64,000 bases of DNA from Nitrospirota bacterium (lineage in GTDB: Bacteria > Nitrospirota > Thermodesulfovibrionia > Thermodesulfovibrionales > UBA6898), in assembly GCA_021825365.1 (NCBI GenBank), contig JAKAHR010000004.1:1-64000 (forward strand), read 5' to 3'. How positions within the stretch are numbered: position 1 is the stretch's first letter; every line of letters starts with the position of its first letter. A program made the translations under genes and the position numbers. Of the stretch, positions 24,737-34,448 are shown in pieces. The notes beneath the pieces were generated by a model. It saw only the letters and a program-made list of their open reading frames with translations, did no database searches and was not told the origin of the DNA.

Positions 24737-24901
24737 ACACCGGAAGGCGATTCCCCTGAGGAACCGGCCTGTGCGCGATCATTATCATATCAAATTTTCA
24801 TGTCTTTTCGATCATGCCGTCGGGACGCGCACCGGCGGCCGAAGACCGTCCGCAGCATTTCCGGACCCGGCATGCTCATATTCACGGCGTTTGTCCGGGT
24901 G

Positions 24902-24907
24902 TATAAT
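24902..24907 (+). promoter_or_regulatory. -10 element of the DUF4139 gene
   Basis: A perfect TATAAT, with a weak -35 (TATTCA at 24879-24884, 17-base spacer). The predicted leader is about 48 bases and ends in GGAGG six bases before the ATG at 24962. Confidence 0.5.
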
Positions 24908-24961
24908 GAGTCAGCGCAACAGGCCGCCGGGCCGGATCACACGAATACAAGGAGGCGATGG

Positions 24962-26404
24962 ATGAGCGGGAAAAGACTGTTGGTGAGTGCGATAGCAATC
25001 ATGGTCCTCTGTCTTGCTTCGGCTGCGGGGGGCGAAGGCGGCCCCCGGGGACCGGTCACCTCGGGGATAGGCGACCAGACCGGCGTGTCCATAACCATCT
25101 ATAATGTCAACCTCGGCCTGGTCAAAGACCAGCGGACAATCAACCTGCAGGGGGGCATGGGTGAACTTCGGTTCATGGACGTTGCCTCACAGATCATCCC
25201 GGCGAGCGTATATATCAAGTCCCTCGCCGACCCCGACAGCCTCCAGGTCCTGGAGCAGAACTACGAATACGACCTCCTCAATCCCCAGAAACTCCTCGAC
25301 AAATACGTCGGCAGGGAGGTGAAGCTCTACCAGAAGAACTTCTATACCGAACGGGAAGAGGAAGTGACCGCAACCCTCCTGTCCAACAACAACGGCCCTA
25401 TATTCAGGATAGGGAACGAAGTGACCTTCGGCCATCCGGGCAGGATCATCTTCCCCGGCGTGCCGGAGAGCCTGATCTCGAAGCCGACCCTCGTCTGGCT
25501 GATCGAAAACAGCCTCCCCACTCCCCAGAAGGTCGAGGCTTCATACCTCACCAACGGCATCACCTGGAAGGCGGACTATGTGGCGATACTCAGCGAAAAG
25601 GACGACAGGTCGGACCTTTCAGGATGGGTTACGATCGACAACAAGAGCGGCGCCGCCTACCGCGAGGCGCGGATCAAGCTCGTCGCCGGAGACGTCAACA
25701 GGGTGCGGGAGGAGACAGACTACCGGGGCAGGATGACGCAGTACGCGCCCGCTGCCGCCGCAAAGAAGGAGCAGTTCAGGGAGGAATCGTTCTTCGAGTA
25801 CCACATCTACACCCTCCAGAGACAGTCGACCATCAAGGAGAACCAGACAAAACAGATCAGCCTGATCACCGCCGCGTCAGTGCCGGTGCAGAAGGAGCTG
25901 CTCTTCTACGGGGCCCGCTACTACTATTACAGCCAGTACGGGGAGGCTATGACAAACCAGAAGGTGGGCGTCTTCGTTGAGATCAGGAACAGGAAGGAGA
26001 ACAACCTCGGCGTTCCCCTTCCCAAGGGCGTGGTGCGGGTCTACAAGCGCGACTCCGAGGGGAGCCTCCAGTTCGTCGGCGAGGACTCCATAGACCACAC
26101 TCCCAAAGACGAAAAGATCAGGGTCAAGCTGGGAGATGCCTTCGACGTCGTCGGGACGAGGAAACAGACGGACTGGAAGAAACTCGCCTCGGATACGTAT
26201 GAGGCTGCCTTTGAAATCTCTCTGCGAAACCACAAGAAGGAGGATGTGGTGGTGCGCGTGGTGGAACCTATCCCCGGGGACTGGCAGATGATCTCTTCTT
26301 CCCATGACTTCAGGAAGGCAGAGGCCCATACCGCGGAGTTCAGCATCCCGGTAAAAAAGGACGGCGAGACGAAATTGACGTACAGGGTGCGGATGAGGTT
26401 TTAG
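24962..26404 (+). CDS. exported DUF4139-domain protein
   Basis: 480 residues. A signal peptide (LLVSAIAIMVLCLASAAGG) is followed by the DUF4139 layout. The N-terminal part (VSITIYNVNLGLVKDQRTINL) reads as a beta-domain, and the main body contains WLIENSLPTPQKVEASYLTNG-type text (read in two blocks), the WKADYVA motif, KLVAGDVNRV, and a late LPKGVVRVYKRD. The protein ends in strands without a barrel signature. Homologues are periplasmic or extracellular and unstudied. GGAGG and the signal peptide fix the start; in-frame upstream codons up to 24800 are not part of the gene. Monocistronic, convergent with rpoD. Confidence 0.9.
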   Translation: MSGKRLLVSAIAIMVLCLASAAGGEGGPRGPVTSGIGDQTGVSITIYNVNLGLVKDQRTINLQGGMGELRFMDVASQIIPASVYIKSLADPDSLQVLEQNYEYDLLNPQKLLDKYVGREVKLYQKNFYTEREEEVTATLLSNNNGPIFRIGNEVTFGHPGRIIFPGVPESLISKPTLVWLIENSLPTPQKVEASYLTNGITWKADYVAILSEKDDRSDLSGWVTIDNKSGAAYREARIKLVAGDVNRVREETDYRGRMTQYAPAAAAKKEQFREESFFEYHIYTLQRQSTIKENQTKQISLITAASVPVQKELLFYGARYYYYSQYGEAMTNQKVGVFVEIRNRKENNLGVPLPKGVVRVYKRDSEGSLQFVGEDSIDHTPKDEKIRVKLGDAFDVVGTRKQTDWKKLASDTYEAAFEISLRNHKKEDVVVRVVEPIPGDWQMISSSHDFRKAEAHTAEFSIPVKKDGETKLTYRVRMRF

Positions 26405-26408
26405 GGAC

Positions 26409-26440
26409 AAAAAAAGAGGGGGGCGCCTGTGGCGCCCCCC
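26409..26440 (-). terminator. Rho-independent terminator of rpoD
   Basis: Ten-base stem GGGGGGCGCC/GGCGCCCCCC with a three-base loop (26418-26440). On the minus strand it is followed by TCTTTTTTTG, a classic terminator for the leftward rpoD gene. It also sits 14 bp past the stop of the rightward DUF4139 gene, so it may serve both, though no T-run follows on the plus strand. Confidence 0.88.
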
Positions 26441-26494
26441 TTCATGGCAGGCGGCATTTCCGCCGCCAGTGGGGTGTCCCGATGCCCTCGCCGG

Positions 26495-28117
26495 TCAGTG
26501 GCGTTCCGTAAAGACCTTCAGCCCGAAAGACCGGGAAGGATGCCTGAGTTTCCTGATCGCCTTCACCTCGATCTGACGGATCCGCTCCCGCGTCACCTCG
26601 AACTCCTGGCCCAGTTCCTCCAGGGTATGCGTCGTGTCCGCGCCGATGCCGAACCGCAGCCTCAGGATGCGCGCCTCCTTGGGGTTCAGGGTCTCAAGCG
26701 CCTTTTCAATCTGCTCTTTCAGGTCGTAGTTGATGGCGATGTCGAGCGGCGACGGGGTCGTCTTGTCCTCGATGAGATCGCCCAGATGGCTGTCCTCTTC
26801 CTCGCCGATAGGCGTCTCCAGGGACACCGGCTCCTTTGAAACCTTCAGGATCATCTTGATCTTTGCCACCGGCATGTTCATGCGCGCCGCGATCTCCTCG
26901 GGGAGCGGCTCGTGACCGAGCTCCTGCACCATCTCCCTTGTCACCCTGGCGACGCGGGCGATCACCTCGCCCATGTGCACCGGAATGCGGATCGTCCTCG
27001 ACTGGTCGGTGAGCGCCCTCGTGATGGTCTGCCTGACCCACCACGTCGCATACGTGCTGAACTTGTAACCGCGCTGGTACTCGAACTTGTCCACGGCCCG
27101 CATCAGGCCGATATTGCCCTCCTGGATGAGGTCCGGAAAACTCAGTCCCTTGCCGATATACCTCTTGGCGATGCTGATGACGAGTCTGAGGTTCGCCTGG
27201 ACCATCGCCTGCTTCGCCTCGGAGATCTCCTCCCTGCAAGCGGAGAAGATATCGGCGGCTCTCTTCATCTCCCCATACTTGACGCCGATCGCCAGTTCAG
27301 CCTGCCTGATCTTGCCCTGGGATTCCCGGTATATTTTGAGGAGGTGCTCCTTGCCGTTTGATGTCCGGACGCCCGGCTTCGCCTTTGCCTGGCTCCGGCA
27401 GCCGTTCCTGCCGTCCTTGTTCGCCGCAAGGCAGCCCGAGTTCCTGAGCCGCTTGCTGACGGAGAACATCTCGGCGTTGGTGTCCTCGATCCTCCGTATC
27501 GCCCGGTCCACTTCGGCATAAATGGAATACAGGATGACCTCCTTGAGCCTCAGACCGGAGGCGAGGTCGAGTATCTTCTCCCTGCTCGGGTCACCTGAGC
27601 CATTCTTTCCGTTGGATGATGCGGCCGGCGCCGGTATCCTCGCGCCGCTGCCGTTGATGCGCGGCCTGCGGTACAATGCCCGTATCTTGTCGACAATACC
27701 GACGAACCTCTTCGTCTCATGGATGATCTCGTCCTCGGAGTTGCCGGTATTGAGCAGGACCTCGTCAAGGTCCTTTTCCCCTGTCTTCACCGCACCGCCG
27801 ATCTCGATCAGCCTCTCAACCGCAAAGGGGAACGAAAAAAGAATACGCATCATATGCATCCTGCCCTGTTCGATGCGTTTGGCGGTCTCTATCTCCCCGT
27901 CCCTGGTCAGGAGGGGGATATTCCCCATCTCCTTAAGGTACATCTTGAGGGGTTCGTAGTCGCTGTCTACGAGGGACTCCGCCTTCTCCGTTTCGAGGCC
28001 GAGTTCATCGGATTCTTCTTCGTCCCAGAACTCCCTCTCCTCTCCCTGATCGAGGATTTCCTTCTCCCTTTCCATGTATTCATCCGCGTAATCGATTACA
28101 TCAAGCAGCTTTCCCAT
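26495..28117 (-). CDS. rpoD: RNA polymerase primary sigma factor (sigma-70)
   Basis: 540 residues. Region 1.2 ([19 protein letters not shown], residues ~53-71), non-conserved region with a Gly/Asn/Ser-rich insert (~155-180), region 2 (307-378: [20 protein letters not shown], then [11 protein letters not shown]), region 3 (~385-460) and region 4 with the helix-turn-helix [20 protein letters not shown] (~508-527). The N-terminus before region 1.2 is short and acidic, so region 1.1 is reduced or absent. Promoters in this window (TTGACA/TATAAT, 16-18 bp) match this type of sigma. dnaG, its common neighbour, is not next to it. The upstream gap carries three copies of a 7-mer around a TATAAT. Confidence 0.97.
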   Translation of the reverse strand: MGKLLDVIDYADEYMEREKEILDQGEEREFWDEEESDELGLETEKAESLVDSDYEPLKMYLKEMGNIPLLTRDGEIETAKRIEQGRMHMMRILFSFPFAVERLIEIGGAVKTGEKDLDEVLLNTGNSEDEIIHETKRFVGIVDKIRALYRRPRINGSGARIPAPAASSNGKNGSGDPSREKILDLASGLRLKEVILYSIYAEVDRAIRRIEDTNAEMFSVSKRLRNSGCLAANKDGRNGCRSQAKAKPGVRTSNGKEHLLKIYRESQGKIRQAELAIGVKYGEMKRAADIFSACREEISEAKQAMVQANLRLVISIAKRYIGKGLSFPDLIQEGNIGLMRAVDKFEYQRGYKFSTYATWWVRQTITRALTDQSRTIRIPVHMGEVIARVARVTREMVQELGHEPLPEEIAARMNMPVAKIKMILKVSKEPVSLETPIGEEEDSHLGDLIEDKTTPSPLDIAINYDLKEQIEKALETLNPKEARILRLRFGIGADTTHTLEELGQEFEVTRERIRQIEVKAIRKLRHPSRSFGLKVFTERH

Positions 28118-28211
28118 TTCTTCATACCCCCTGAAGTCTATGTAAGTCGTTTTGTAAGATAGATCATAGTCTCGGCCGGGGCGGAAATGTATCAGGCTGA
28201 TTCGCTTTTTT

Positions 28212-28255
28212 TTGTAGGATTATAGGAAGATTATTTGTAGGTGTTTGTCCTACAA
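28212..28255 (-). promoter_or_regulatory. putative rpoD promoter region with TTGTAGG triplet
   Basis: TTGTAGG occurs at 28212-28218 and 28235-28241 in direct orientation (23 bp apart), and as CCTACAA at 28249-28255, making a 7-bp inverted repeat with the second copy. A minus-strand TATAAT (28224-28219) lies between the first two. No good -35 is seen (CAAACA at 17 bp). The layout suits a regulated promoter for rpoD. Confidence 0.5.
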
Positions 28256-28298
28256 CGCGGTCAACACCCTTCGGAATAACGGTGAAGGCGCTGACAAA

Positions 28299-28321
28299 GG
28301 AGGGGGGAAGCCTCCCCCCCT
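28299..28321 (-). terminator. G/C-tract hairpin after the cytochrome c gene
   Basis: A run of six G and a run of seven C, separated by AAGCCT, form a strong hairpin beginning 5 bp past the cytochrome stop. On the minus strand it is followed by TCCTTTG, a short T-rich tail. Probable end of the respiratory-gene transcript. Confidence 0.65.
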
Positions 28322-28325
28322 CTTT

Positions 28326-28670
28326 CTACGGTTTCTTGACACCGAGGGACTTGATATAAGCAACCATGTCCTGCATCTGCTGGGCCTTGGGGTCAAGGGC
28401 CTTGCCGCCGTTGGCATTGACGATGCAAAGGTTGACCGCTTCTTCGAGGGACTTGCCGACTCCGGCCGGCGTCTTCCAGAACGTCTTTGTCCCCGCCTTC
28501 TCGAGGCCCCTGCCGTCGGGATGGCAGGAACTGCATGCCTTTTTTCCGCCCGCAAACTTCGCGTCATTGAACATCGCCTTCCCCTTCGCGATGTCACCGG
28601 CCGCAAAGGCTGCGGAAAAGACCAGACTGAGTGCGATGAGGGAAAAAAGAAGTATCTTTGTTAATTTCAT
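28326..28670 (-). CDS. small periplasmic c-type cytochrome
   Basis: 114 residues. A signal peptide (ILLFSLIALSLVFSAAFAA) is followed by a single-haem class I-like fold: CSSCH haem-binding motif about 50 residues in, and MQDMVAYIKSL at the end with a candidate Met ligand. DGRGLEKAG and LEEAVNLCIVNANGG resemble small monohaem cytochromes that shuttle electrons in the periplasm. There is an extra Cys (NLCIV). The ATG at 28670 is preferred over a GTG three codons earlier because AGGAGGT lies 7 bases upstream. It stands right after nuoN and may carry electrons from the cytochrome b/cc complex (inference). Confidence 0.88.
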   Translation of the reverse strand: MKLTKILLFSLIALSLVFSAAFAAGDIAKGKAMFNDAKFAGGKKACSSCHPDGRGLEKAGTKTFWKTPAGVGKSLEEAVNLCIVNANGGKALDPKAQQMQDMVAYIKSLGVKKP

Positions 28671-28705
28671 TCCTTTCACCTCCTTTCAGGGTAGCGTATT
28701 GGTGC

Positions 28706-28734
28706 ATTGTACCCCGAAATCAGGGTGGCCGCAA
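28706..28734 (-). promoter_or_regulatory. possible promoter of the small cytochrome c gene
   Basis: Minus strand TTGCGG (28734-28729), 17-base spacer, TACAAT (28711-28706). It lies in the 104-bp gap after nuoN and would allow the cytochrome to be made independently of nuo. Confidence 0.45.
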
Positions 28735-28774
28735 CAGCAGCTGTCCACGGCCTCATGCGGCGACGGAGCCGCCC

Positions 28775-30196
28775 CTATACCAGGGACACCGTCCTTTCGA
28801 TCAGGCGGACCAATGCCCCCGGATCAACCCCCAGCCAGACGAGAAGAAACACGAGGACCGCCATGACCGCATGGTCCGCCAGAGATACGGCAGACAGGGG
28901 CAGCCCCGGGGATCCCTGCCTGAACAGGGCGGCCACGATACGGAGGTAATAGAAGAGCCCGATGACGCTGTTGACGGCAAGTGCCGCGATCAGCAGCCAG
29001 AGCGAGGCCCCGGCGCCGGCCTTCATAACATAGAACTTTCCGATAAAGCCTGCTGTCAGGGGGATGCCGGCGAGTGAAAGAAGCATGGCCGTCAGCACCG
29101 CGGCAAGCCACGGGCTCCTCCATGCCAGGCCCTCCAGGTCTTCCATCCTGTCCGCGTCCCTCTCCCTGCCCGAGAGGACCGTGATAACGCCGAAGGCGCC
29201 GAGGGTCGTAATGAAATATGCCGCAAGATAGAAGCCCGCAGAGGCGGATTGTCTCGTCCCGGCGAGAAAGGCGATCAGGAGGTAGCCCATATGAGAGATG
29301 GATGAATAGGCGAGGATGCGTTTCACATTGTCCTGCAGCAGGGCGAGGAGGTTTCCCGTGAACATCGACGCTGCCGACACCAGGGAAAAGACAAGAAAGA
29401 GGGCGCCCGTCTGTTCCGGAATCAGGGGACCGAAATACCGGATAAGCAGTGCGAAGACAGCCCCCTTCGAGACGGTGGCGATAAAGGCGGCCACGGGCGA
29501 CGGCGCCCCTTCATAGACATCCGGGGTCCACATATGAAACGGGACGAGGCCGAGTTTGAAGCCGACGCCGATGATAATGAGCACTGTCCCTGCAAGGGTA
29601 AGGTAGTCTGTTGATGACTGCCCGAACCTCCCGGCGATCTCACTGAATACCATGGTGCCGAACCGCGCGTAGACAAGGGCCATGCCGAAGAGGAGGAACG
29701 ATGCCGAGACCGCCGCAAGGATGAGGTATTTCATTGCCGCCTCGACGCTCTTTTCACGCAACCGGGTGTAGCCTGTCAGGGCATACAGGGAGACGCTCAG
29801 TATCTCGATGCCGAGGAAGAAGGTCACAAAATGGCCGGCAGCCGCAAGGACCATCGCACCGACGACCGCCAGGAGCAGGAGGAGATAATACTCGCCCGGC
29901 TCGGGTGACCGCTCCTTCAGGTATCCATACGAAAGGGCCGTCACCACGATCCCTGCCCCGCATATGAGGGCCATATATAAAAGTGCGGCTCCGTCGATCA
30001 CAAACAGCGGGGGCATCCGAAGGGGAACGGCTTTATACAACCCGACAAGGGAAACAAGAGATGCGGCGAGGCCGAGAAGGGTGAGCGCCGCAACCAGCCC
30101 GTGCCCCCCGCGCAAGGCGAGAACCACCAGGACAAGGACAGCGCAGCAGGCCACGCTGACAAGCGGCAACAGGGCCAGGACATCACCGGCCGGCAT
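28775..30196 (-). CDS. nuoN: NADH-quinone oxidoreductase subunit N
   Basis: Antiporter-like membrane subunit of complex I, one of the three proton-pumping channels. 473 residues, about 14 helices. Pump motif KLGLVPFHMWTPDVYEGAP with its Lys, and a later SKGAVFALLIR with a Lys in the discontinuous helix. It overlaps nuoM by 14 bp and closes the nuoA-N cluster. Confidence 0.96.
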   Translation of the reverse strand: MPAGDVLALLPLVSVACCAVLVLVVLALRGGHGLVAALTLLGLAASLVSLVGLYKAVPLRMPPLFVIDGAALLYMALICGAGIVVTALSYGYLKERSPEPGEYYLLLLLAVVGAMVLAAAGHFVTFFLGIEILSVSLYALTGYTRLREKSVEAAMKYLILAAVSASFLLFGMALVYARFGTMVFSEIAGRFGQSSTDYLTLAGTVLIIIGVGFKLGLVPFHMWTPDVYEGAPSPVAAFIATVSKGAVFALLIRYFGPLIPEQTGALFLVFSLVSAASMFTGNLLALLQDNVKRILAYSSISHMGYLLIAFLAGTRQSASAGFYLAAYFITTLGAFGVITVLSGRERDADRMEDLEGLAWRSPWLAAVLTAMLLSLAGIPLTAGFIGKFYVMKAGAGASLWLLIAALAVNSVIGLFYYLRIVAALFRQGSPGLPLSAVSLADHAVMAVLVFLLVWLGVDPGALVRLIERTVSLV

Positions 30197-31739
30197 GCAC
30201 GCCTCCCCTGCTGATCACTTCGGGCTGGGGCTGGCGATGCTCCCCTGCGGAGGCATGCGCCCGACGCACGTTATCAATCCCGATGCCCGCTGTATCGAGA
30301 ACAGGCTGGGGGAAGAGGCCGAGCCACACCAGGCTGACGATCATGACCCCCAGGACAAATGACTCGCGCAGCGAAAGATCGCTGATGGCCGCTGCCTCCC
30401 TTCCGGGACGGGTCAGCGCTGGTCCGTGGAAGACCTTCTGTATCATCCAGAGGGAATAGACCGTGGCAAAGATAAGACCGGCGCTCGCTGCCGCAGTTAT
30501 TGGGATGCTGATTCGGACAGCGCCCAGGAGAACGAGGAACTCTCCGACGAAATTGCCGAGTCCCGGAAGTCCCAGCGACGCGAGGGCAAAAAAGACGGCA
30601 ACCCCGGCCATACGGGGCGCCTGCGCCTGCAGTCCGGACATCCGCTCCATATCCCGGGTATGAACCCGCTCCTGGAGTATGCCGACGATGACAAAGAGCG
30701 CGCCGGTCCCGATCCCGTGGCAGATGATCTGCATGATCACTCCCTGCAGCGCGATGGTATTCCATGCAAAGATGCCCAGAAGAACGAACCCCATATGACT
30801 GACGCTGGTATAGGCGACAAGCCTCTTCATATCTGTCTGGGAAAAAGTCATGACGGCTCCATACAGGATTCCGATGACCCCCAGGACCATGGCGGGTGCC
30901 GCGACGCTCGCGGCCGCTGAAGGGAAGAAGGGGACAGCAAACCGCATGAGCCCATAGGCCCCTGTCTTGAGCAGAAGGCCTGCCAGGATGACACTCCCTG
31001 CTGTAGGCGCCTCGGTATGCGCGTCCGGAAGCCATGTATGCAGAGGGACGACCGGCAGTTTCACCGCGAAGGCGGCGACAAAACCCATCATCAGCCAGAA
31101 GGCGGGAATCGCACCAACCGGCGTTCCCAGCAGCCGGCTGTAATCAAAGGTGTATTCACCGGAAATGCCGCCGTGGATGAAATAGAGTCCCAGGATGGAC
31201 AAGAGCATAAGAAGGCCTCCCATCTGGGTGAAGATGAAGAACTTCATCGCAGCATGGCGGCGGTTCTCATGCCCCCACAGGAGGATCAGGAAATACATCG
31301 GCACCAGCATCAGCTCCCAGAAGAAATAGAAAAGGAAGAGATCGATCGCGAGGAAGACCCCGGTGATGCCGGTCAGAATCGCCATGAGATTAAGGTGGAA
31401 AAAGCCCACCCGTTCTTTCACCTCAGTCCACGACGAAACAACAGAAATACAGCCAAGGAAGAAGGTGAGCACAACGAGGAGCAGGCTCATCCCGTCCATC
31501 GCCAGGTGGATGCTGACCCCCCAGTGGGGGATCCACGGGAAAGAGACCTCAGCCAGCCATGGCCCCCCTGAAAACAGGAAGCCTTCACGGCTGTTGAACC
31601 ACGATGCAGACGCCATGCCCAGAGGAACGGTAAGGCCTGCCAGTGAAATCAGCCGCGGCAGATTGGGGTGCAGACGCTCCGACAGCCATGCCAGGATGCC
31701 GCACGCAAGAGGGATCAGCAGGAGCCACAGGAGCATCAT
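30183..31739 (-). CDS. nuoM: NADH-quinone oxidoreductase subunit M
   Basis: Antiporter-like proton-pumping subunit, 518 residues. The family block VKLPVVPLHTWLPDAHTEAP, GLLLKTGAYG and the glutamate in FWELMLVPMYFLILLWG (TM5) are present. The ATG at 31739 overlaps the nuoL stop by 4 bp and opens directly into the first helix (MLLWLLLIPL). In-frame codons upstream, up to 31910, belong to the antisense of nuoL and are not used. Confidence 0.96.
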   Translation of the reverse strand: MMLLWLLLIPLACGILAWLSERLHPNLPRLISLAGLTVPLGMASASWFNSREGFLFSGGPWLAEVSFPWIPHWGVSIHLAMDGMSLLLVVLTFFLGCISVVSSWTEVKERVGFFHLNLMAILTGITGVFLAIDLFLFYFFWELMLVPMYFLILLWGHENRRHAAMKFFIFTQMGGLLMLLSILGLYFIHGGISGEYTFDYSRLLGTPVGAIPAFWLMMGFVAAFAVKLPVVPLHTWLPDAHTEAPTAGSVILAGLLLKTGAYGLMRFAVPFFPSAAASVAAPAMVLGVIGILYGAVMTFSQTDMKRLVAYTSVSHMGFVLLGIFAWNTIALQGVIMQIICHGIGTGALFVIVGILQERVHTRDMERMSGLQAQAPRMAGVAVFFALASLGLPGLGNFVGEFLVLLGAVRISIPITAAASAGLIFATVYSLWMIQKVFHGPALTRPGREAAAISDLSLRESFVLGVMIVSLVWLGLFPQPVLDTAGIGIDNVRRAHASAGEHRQPQPEVISRGGVHAGR

Positions 31740-33616
31740 ACGATCACCACCGCGAGGAAAAGGACGGCGCCGATGACTATGCCGACCGCATACCATCTCA
31801 CCCTGCCCGATTGAGACATAACAAGGCCCCGGTGGACCCCGCGGCCCGCCCATGCGACGCCGAGAAAGACAAGATCGGCTACATCGTCCCTGTTCACCTT
31901 CGCGATCCACAGAAGGGGTCTGACAAAGAGATTATCATAGAGCCGGTCAAAGCCCCACCCCTCTTTCCAGAACCGCTGCACCGCAGCAAGAAAAGGCCTC
32001 ATGGCAAACCGTTTCAGGAACAGCAGGTTTCTTAAAAACAGAAAATAGGCGAGATATATCCCGGCGAGCGAAACAACGACAGCAGCCGCCTGCAGGGCGA
32101 GGCCCGGGCTGACGGCTTCCGGAATCATGCTGTCAGGGAATACGGTCCGCATGAATCCTGAAAAGACGTGAACGCCACCGAGGGTTGCGGGCATTTCGAG
32201 GAAGCCGGATGCGACCGACAGGAACGCGAGCAGGACGAGGGGGATCAGCATCATCGGACCCGCACTGCGGCTGACCTCGGACTTTGGTTCCCCGAAGAAG
32301 ACGACGAAGACCAGCCTGAAGCTGTATAAAGAGGTGAGAAAGGCGCCGCAGATCCCGGCAGACCAGAGCCAGGGACCTCCCGCGGGCGAAGACCAGGCCT
32401 GTGAGAGGATCAGCTCCTTGCTGTAAAATCCCGCTGTCACCAGGGGCAGGGCTGAAAGCGATGCAGCTCCGATGAGAAATGTCCAGAAGGCGACCGGCAG
32501 TCTCCTGCGCAGGCCGCCCATCCGGAAGATATCGTGCTCATGTTCCAGCGCCATGATGACAACCCCGGCGCCAAGAAAAAGAAGGGCCTTAAAAAAGGCA
32601 TGGGTCATGAAATGAAAGATCGCCGCTGACCAGGCGCCGACGCCGAGGGCGAGAAACATATATCCGATCTGGCTGATCGTCGAATAGGCGAGCACCCGCT
32701 TTATGTCTGTCTGGACAAGGGCGCTGAAACCGGAGATGAGCAGCGTCAGCCCTCCGATGATCGCAACAGCCTCCATCACCTGCGGGGCGAGGACAAAGAG
32801 CGCGTGCGCACGGCCGATGAGATAGACCCCGGCCGTCACCATCGTCGCCGCGTGGATGAGCGCGCTGACCGGCGTGGGTCCTGCCATCGCATCCGGGAGC
32901 CAGACCTGGAGGGGCAGCTGCGCCGATTTTCCGACCGCCCCTGCAAGCAGGAGGGCGGCGACAGCCACGGCGACCACGGGGCCTGCAGACCACTGCGATG
33001 AGGCCTGCCGCATCGCCTCCTGGATGTTCAGCGTCCCCAGATGATGATATATCAGGAACAGGCCGACCGCCATCGCCGCGTCACCCACCCGGGTCACCAC
33101 AAAAGCCTTACGCGCCGCGCGGCCGTTGGCAGGGTCTTTATACCAGAAGCCGATAAGGAGATAACTGCAGAGGCCGACTCCCTCCCACCCCAGATAGAGC
33201 AGCAGCAGGTCATCTGCCAGCACCAGGACGAGCATCGAGCCGACGAAGAGGTTCATCCAGGCGAAGAAGCGGCTGAAGCCCTCTTCCTCTGCCATGAACT
33301 CCGTTGAATAGACATGGATAAGAAAACCGACAAGGGTTATCACGAATATCATGGTCAGTGAGAGCGGGTCGAGATAGAGCGCAACCCCCGGAGCAAATCC
33401 CCCCGCGTTCATCCAGCCCCACAGGTGCAGGACATAAGGCCGGGAGGGGGCAGCAAGGAAATCGAGGCCGACGAGCACCGTCGCCACGAGAGACAGTCCG
33501 ACTGAGCCTGTCCCGACGAGGCCCGCTACACGCCGGGTAACCCTTCTGCCCAGGAGGGTGAGCAAGAGAAAGCCCGCATACGGCGCAGCAGGGACGAGCC
33601 AGAGGAGTTCCTTCAT
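31736..33616 (-). CDS. nuoL: NADH-quinone oxidoreductase subunit L
   Basis: Largest antiporter-like subunit, 626 residues. GKSAQLPLQVWLPDAMAGPT and SALIHAATMVTAGVYL form the conserved pump core, GVGLCSYLLIGFWY the TM5 region. The C-terminus has the amphipathic lateral helix plus a final TM, with FDRLYDNLFV before it as in other NuoL proteins. It lies 1 bp after nuoK. Confidence 0.97.
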   Translation of the reverse strand: MKELLWLVPAAPYAGFLLLTLLGRRVTRRVAGLVGTGSVGLSLVATVLVGLDFLAAPSRPYVLHLWGWMNAGGFAPGVALYLDPLSLTMIFVITLVGFLIHVYSTEFMAEEEGFSRFFAWMNLFVGSMLVLVLADDLLLLYLGWEGVGLCSYLLIGFWYKDPANGRAARKAFVVTRVGDAAMAVGLFLIYHHLGTLNIQEAMRQASSQWSAGPVVAVAVAALLLAGAVGKSAQLPLQVWLPDAMAGPTPVSALIHAATMVTAGVYLIGRAHALFVLAPQVMEAVAIIGGLTLLISGFSALVQTDIKRVLAYSTISQIGYMFLALGVGAWSAAIFHFMTHAFFKALLFLGAGVVIMALEHEHDIFRMGGLRRRLPVAFWTFLIGAASLSALPLVTAGFYSKELILSQAWSSPAGGPWLWSAGICGAFLTSLYSFRLVFVVFFGEPKSEVSRSAGPMMLIPLVLLAFLSVASGFLEMPATLGGVHVFSGFMRTVFPDSMIPEAVSPGLALQAAAVVVSLAGIYLAYFLFLRNLLFLKRFAMRPFLAAVQRFWKEGWGFDRLYDNLFVRPLLWIAKVNRDDVADLVFLGVAWAGRGVHRGLVMSQSGRVRWYAVGIVIGAVLFLAVVIV

Positions 33617-33617
33617 G

Positions 33618-33929
33618 TCACCCCCTCATTCCGGACGCTGCATCGCTGTCGAGCGTCCTGAACCAGTGATAAAACTTGAGGGTAAGGGCCAGCCCGACGG
33701 ACACCTCCGCTGCCGCCATCGCAAGGATGAAGATGAACATCACCTGTCCCTCCGCCTGTCCCCATCGGGAGCCCGCAACCACAAAGGCGAGGCCTGCTGC
33801 ATTGAGCATGATCTCGATCGACATCAGGATAAAGATTATATTGCGCCGGACGAGCACGCCCGCAAGGCCGAGGACGAAGAGCGCCGCTGCAAGCAGGAGT
33901 CCATGCTCAAGGATAAATCCGGCTGTCAT
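33618..33929 (-). CDS. nuoK: NADH-quinone oxidoreductase subunit K
   Basis: 103 residues, three helices, MrpC-like. Membrane glutamates are in place in [15 protein letters not shown], where Glu lies in TM2, and in a further helix. It couples quinone chemistry to proton movement together with NuoJ. Its ATG overlaps the nuoJ stop by 4 bp. Confidence 0.96.
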   Translation of the reverse strand: MTAGFILEHGLLLAAALFVLGLAGVLVRRNIIFILMSIEIMLNAAGLAFVVAGSRWGQAEGQVMFIFILAMAAAEVSVGLALTLKFYHWFRTLDSDAASGMRG

Positions 33930-34435
33930 TGCGCCCCCTCCTTTTCCTTTGGCAGCCTCCTGCCGAGATGAAAGGCCCCCACCAGGCCTGCCATGAGAAG
34001 CAGGGAGGCGAGTTCGACGCCGAGCAGATAACGTCCGAAAAGGGCAACCCCCACCTCCTCGGGCCCGACGCGCACGGCAATGACCGCATTCCGGCTGCGC
34101 GTCAGCAGATAGACGAATTCAGCAAGAAGGACTGCTGCAAGGAAGGCAGGCCCCGTCCAGAAACGGGGGGCGAGCAGATGCCGCTCCTCCGCATCTCCGG
34201 CTGTTCCGACGTTGAGCATCATGATGACAAAGATGAAGAGCACCATGATCGCCCCTGCGTAGACGATCACCTCCAGCGCCGCGACAAAGGCGGCTCCGAG
34301 CGTGACGAATACCATGGCGACCGCCAGCAGCGAGACGACGAGATACAAGAGGGCATGCACCGCATTCGTCCTCGTGATCACCATGAAGGTGGCCAGGACC
34401 GCAACGGCTCCGGAGATATAAAAGAGTTCGCTCAC
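33926..34435 (-). CDS. nuoJ: NADH-quinone oxidoreductase subunit J
   Basis: 169 residues, five helices. The TM3 block [20 protein letters not shown] is the family hallmark, with the conserved Tyr and Gly residues around the pi-bulge. I set the start at GTG 34435 ([10 protein letters not shown]) because GGAG lies six bases upstream and the nuoI stop is at 34449; a longer frame to 34489 would lie inside nuoI. Confidence 0.95.
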   Translation of the reverse strand: MSELFYISGAVAVLATFMVITRTNAVHALLYLVVSLLAVAMVFVTLGAAFVAALEVIVYAGAIMVLFIFVIMMLNVGTAGDAEERHLLAPRFWTGPAFLAAVLLAEFVYLLTRSRNAVIAVRVGPEEVGVALFGRYLLGVELASLLLMAGLVGAFHLGRRLPKEKEGAQ

Positions 34436-34448
34436 CAAAGTCTCCGCA

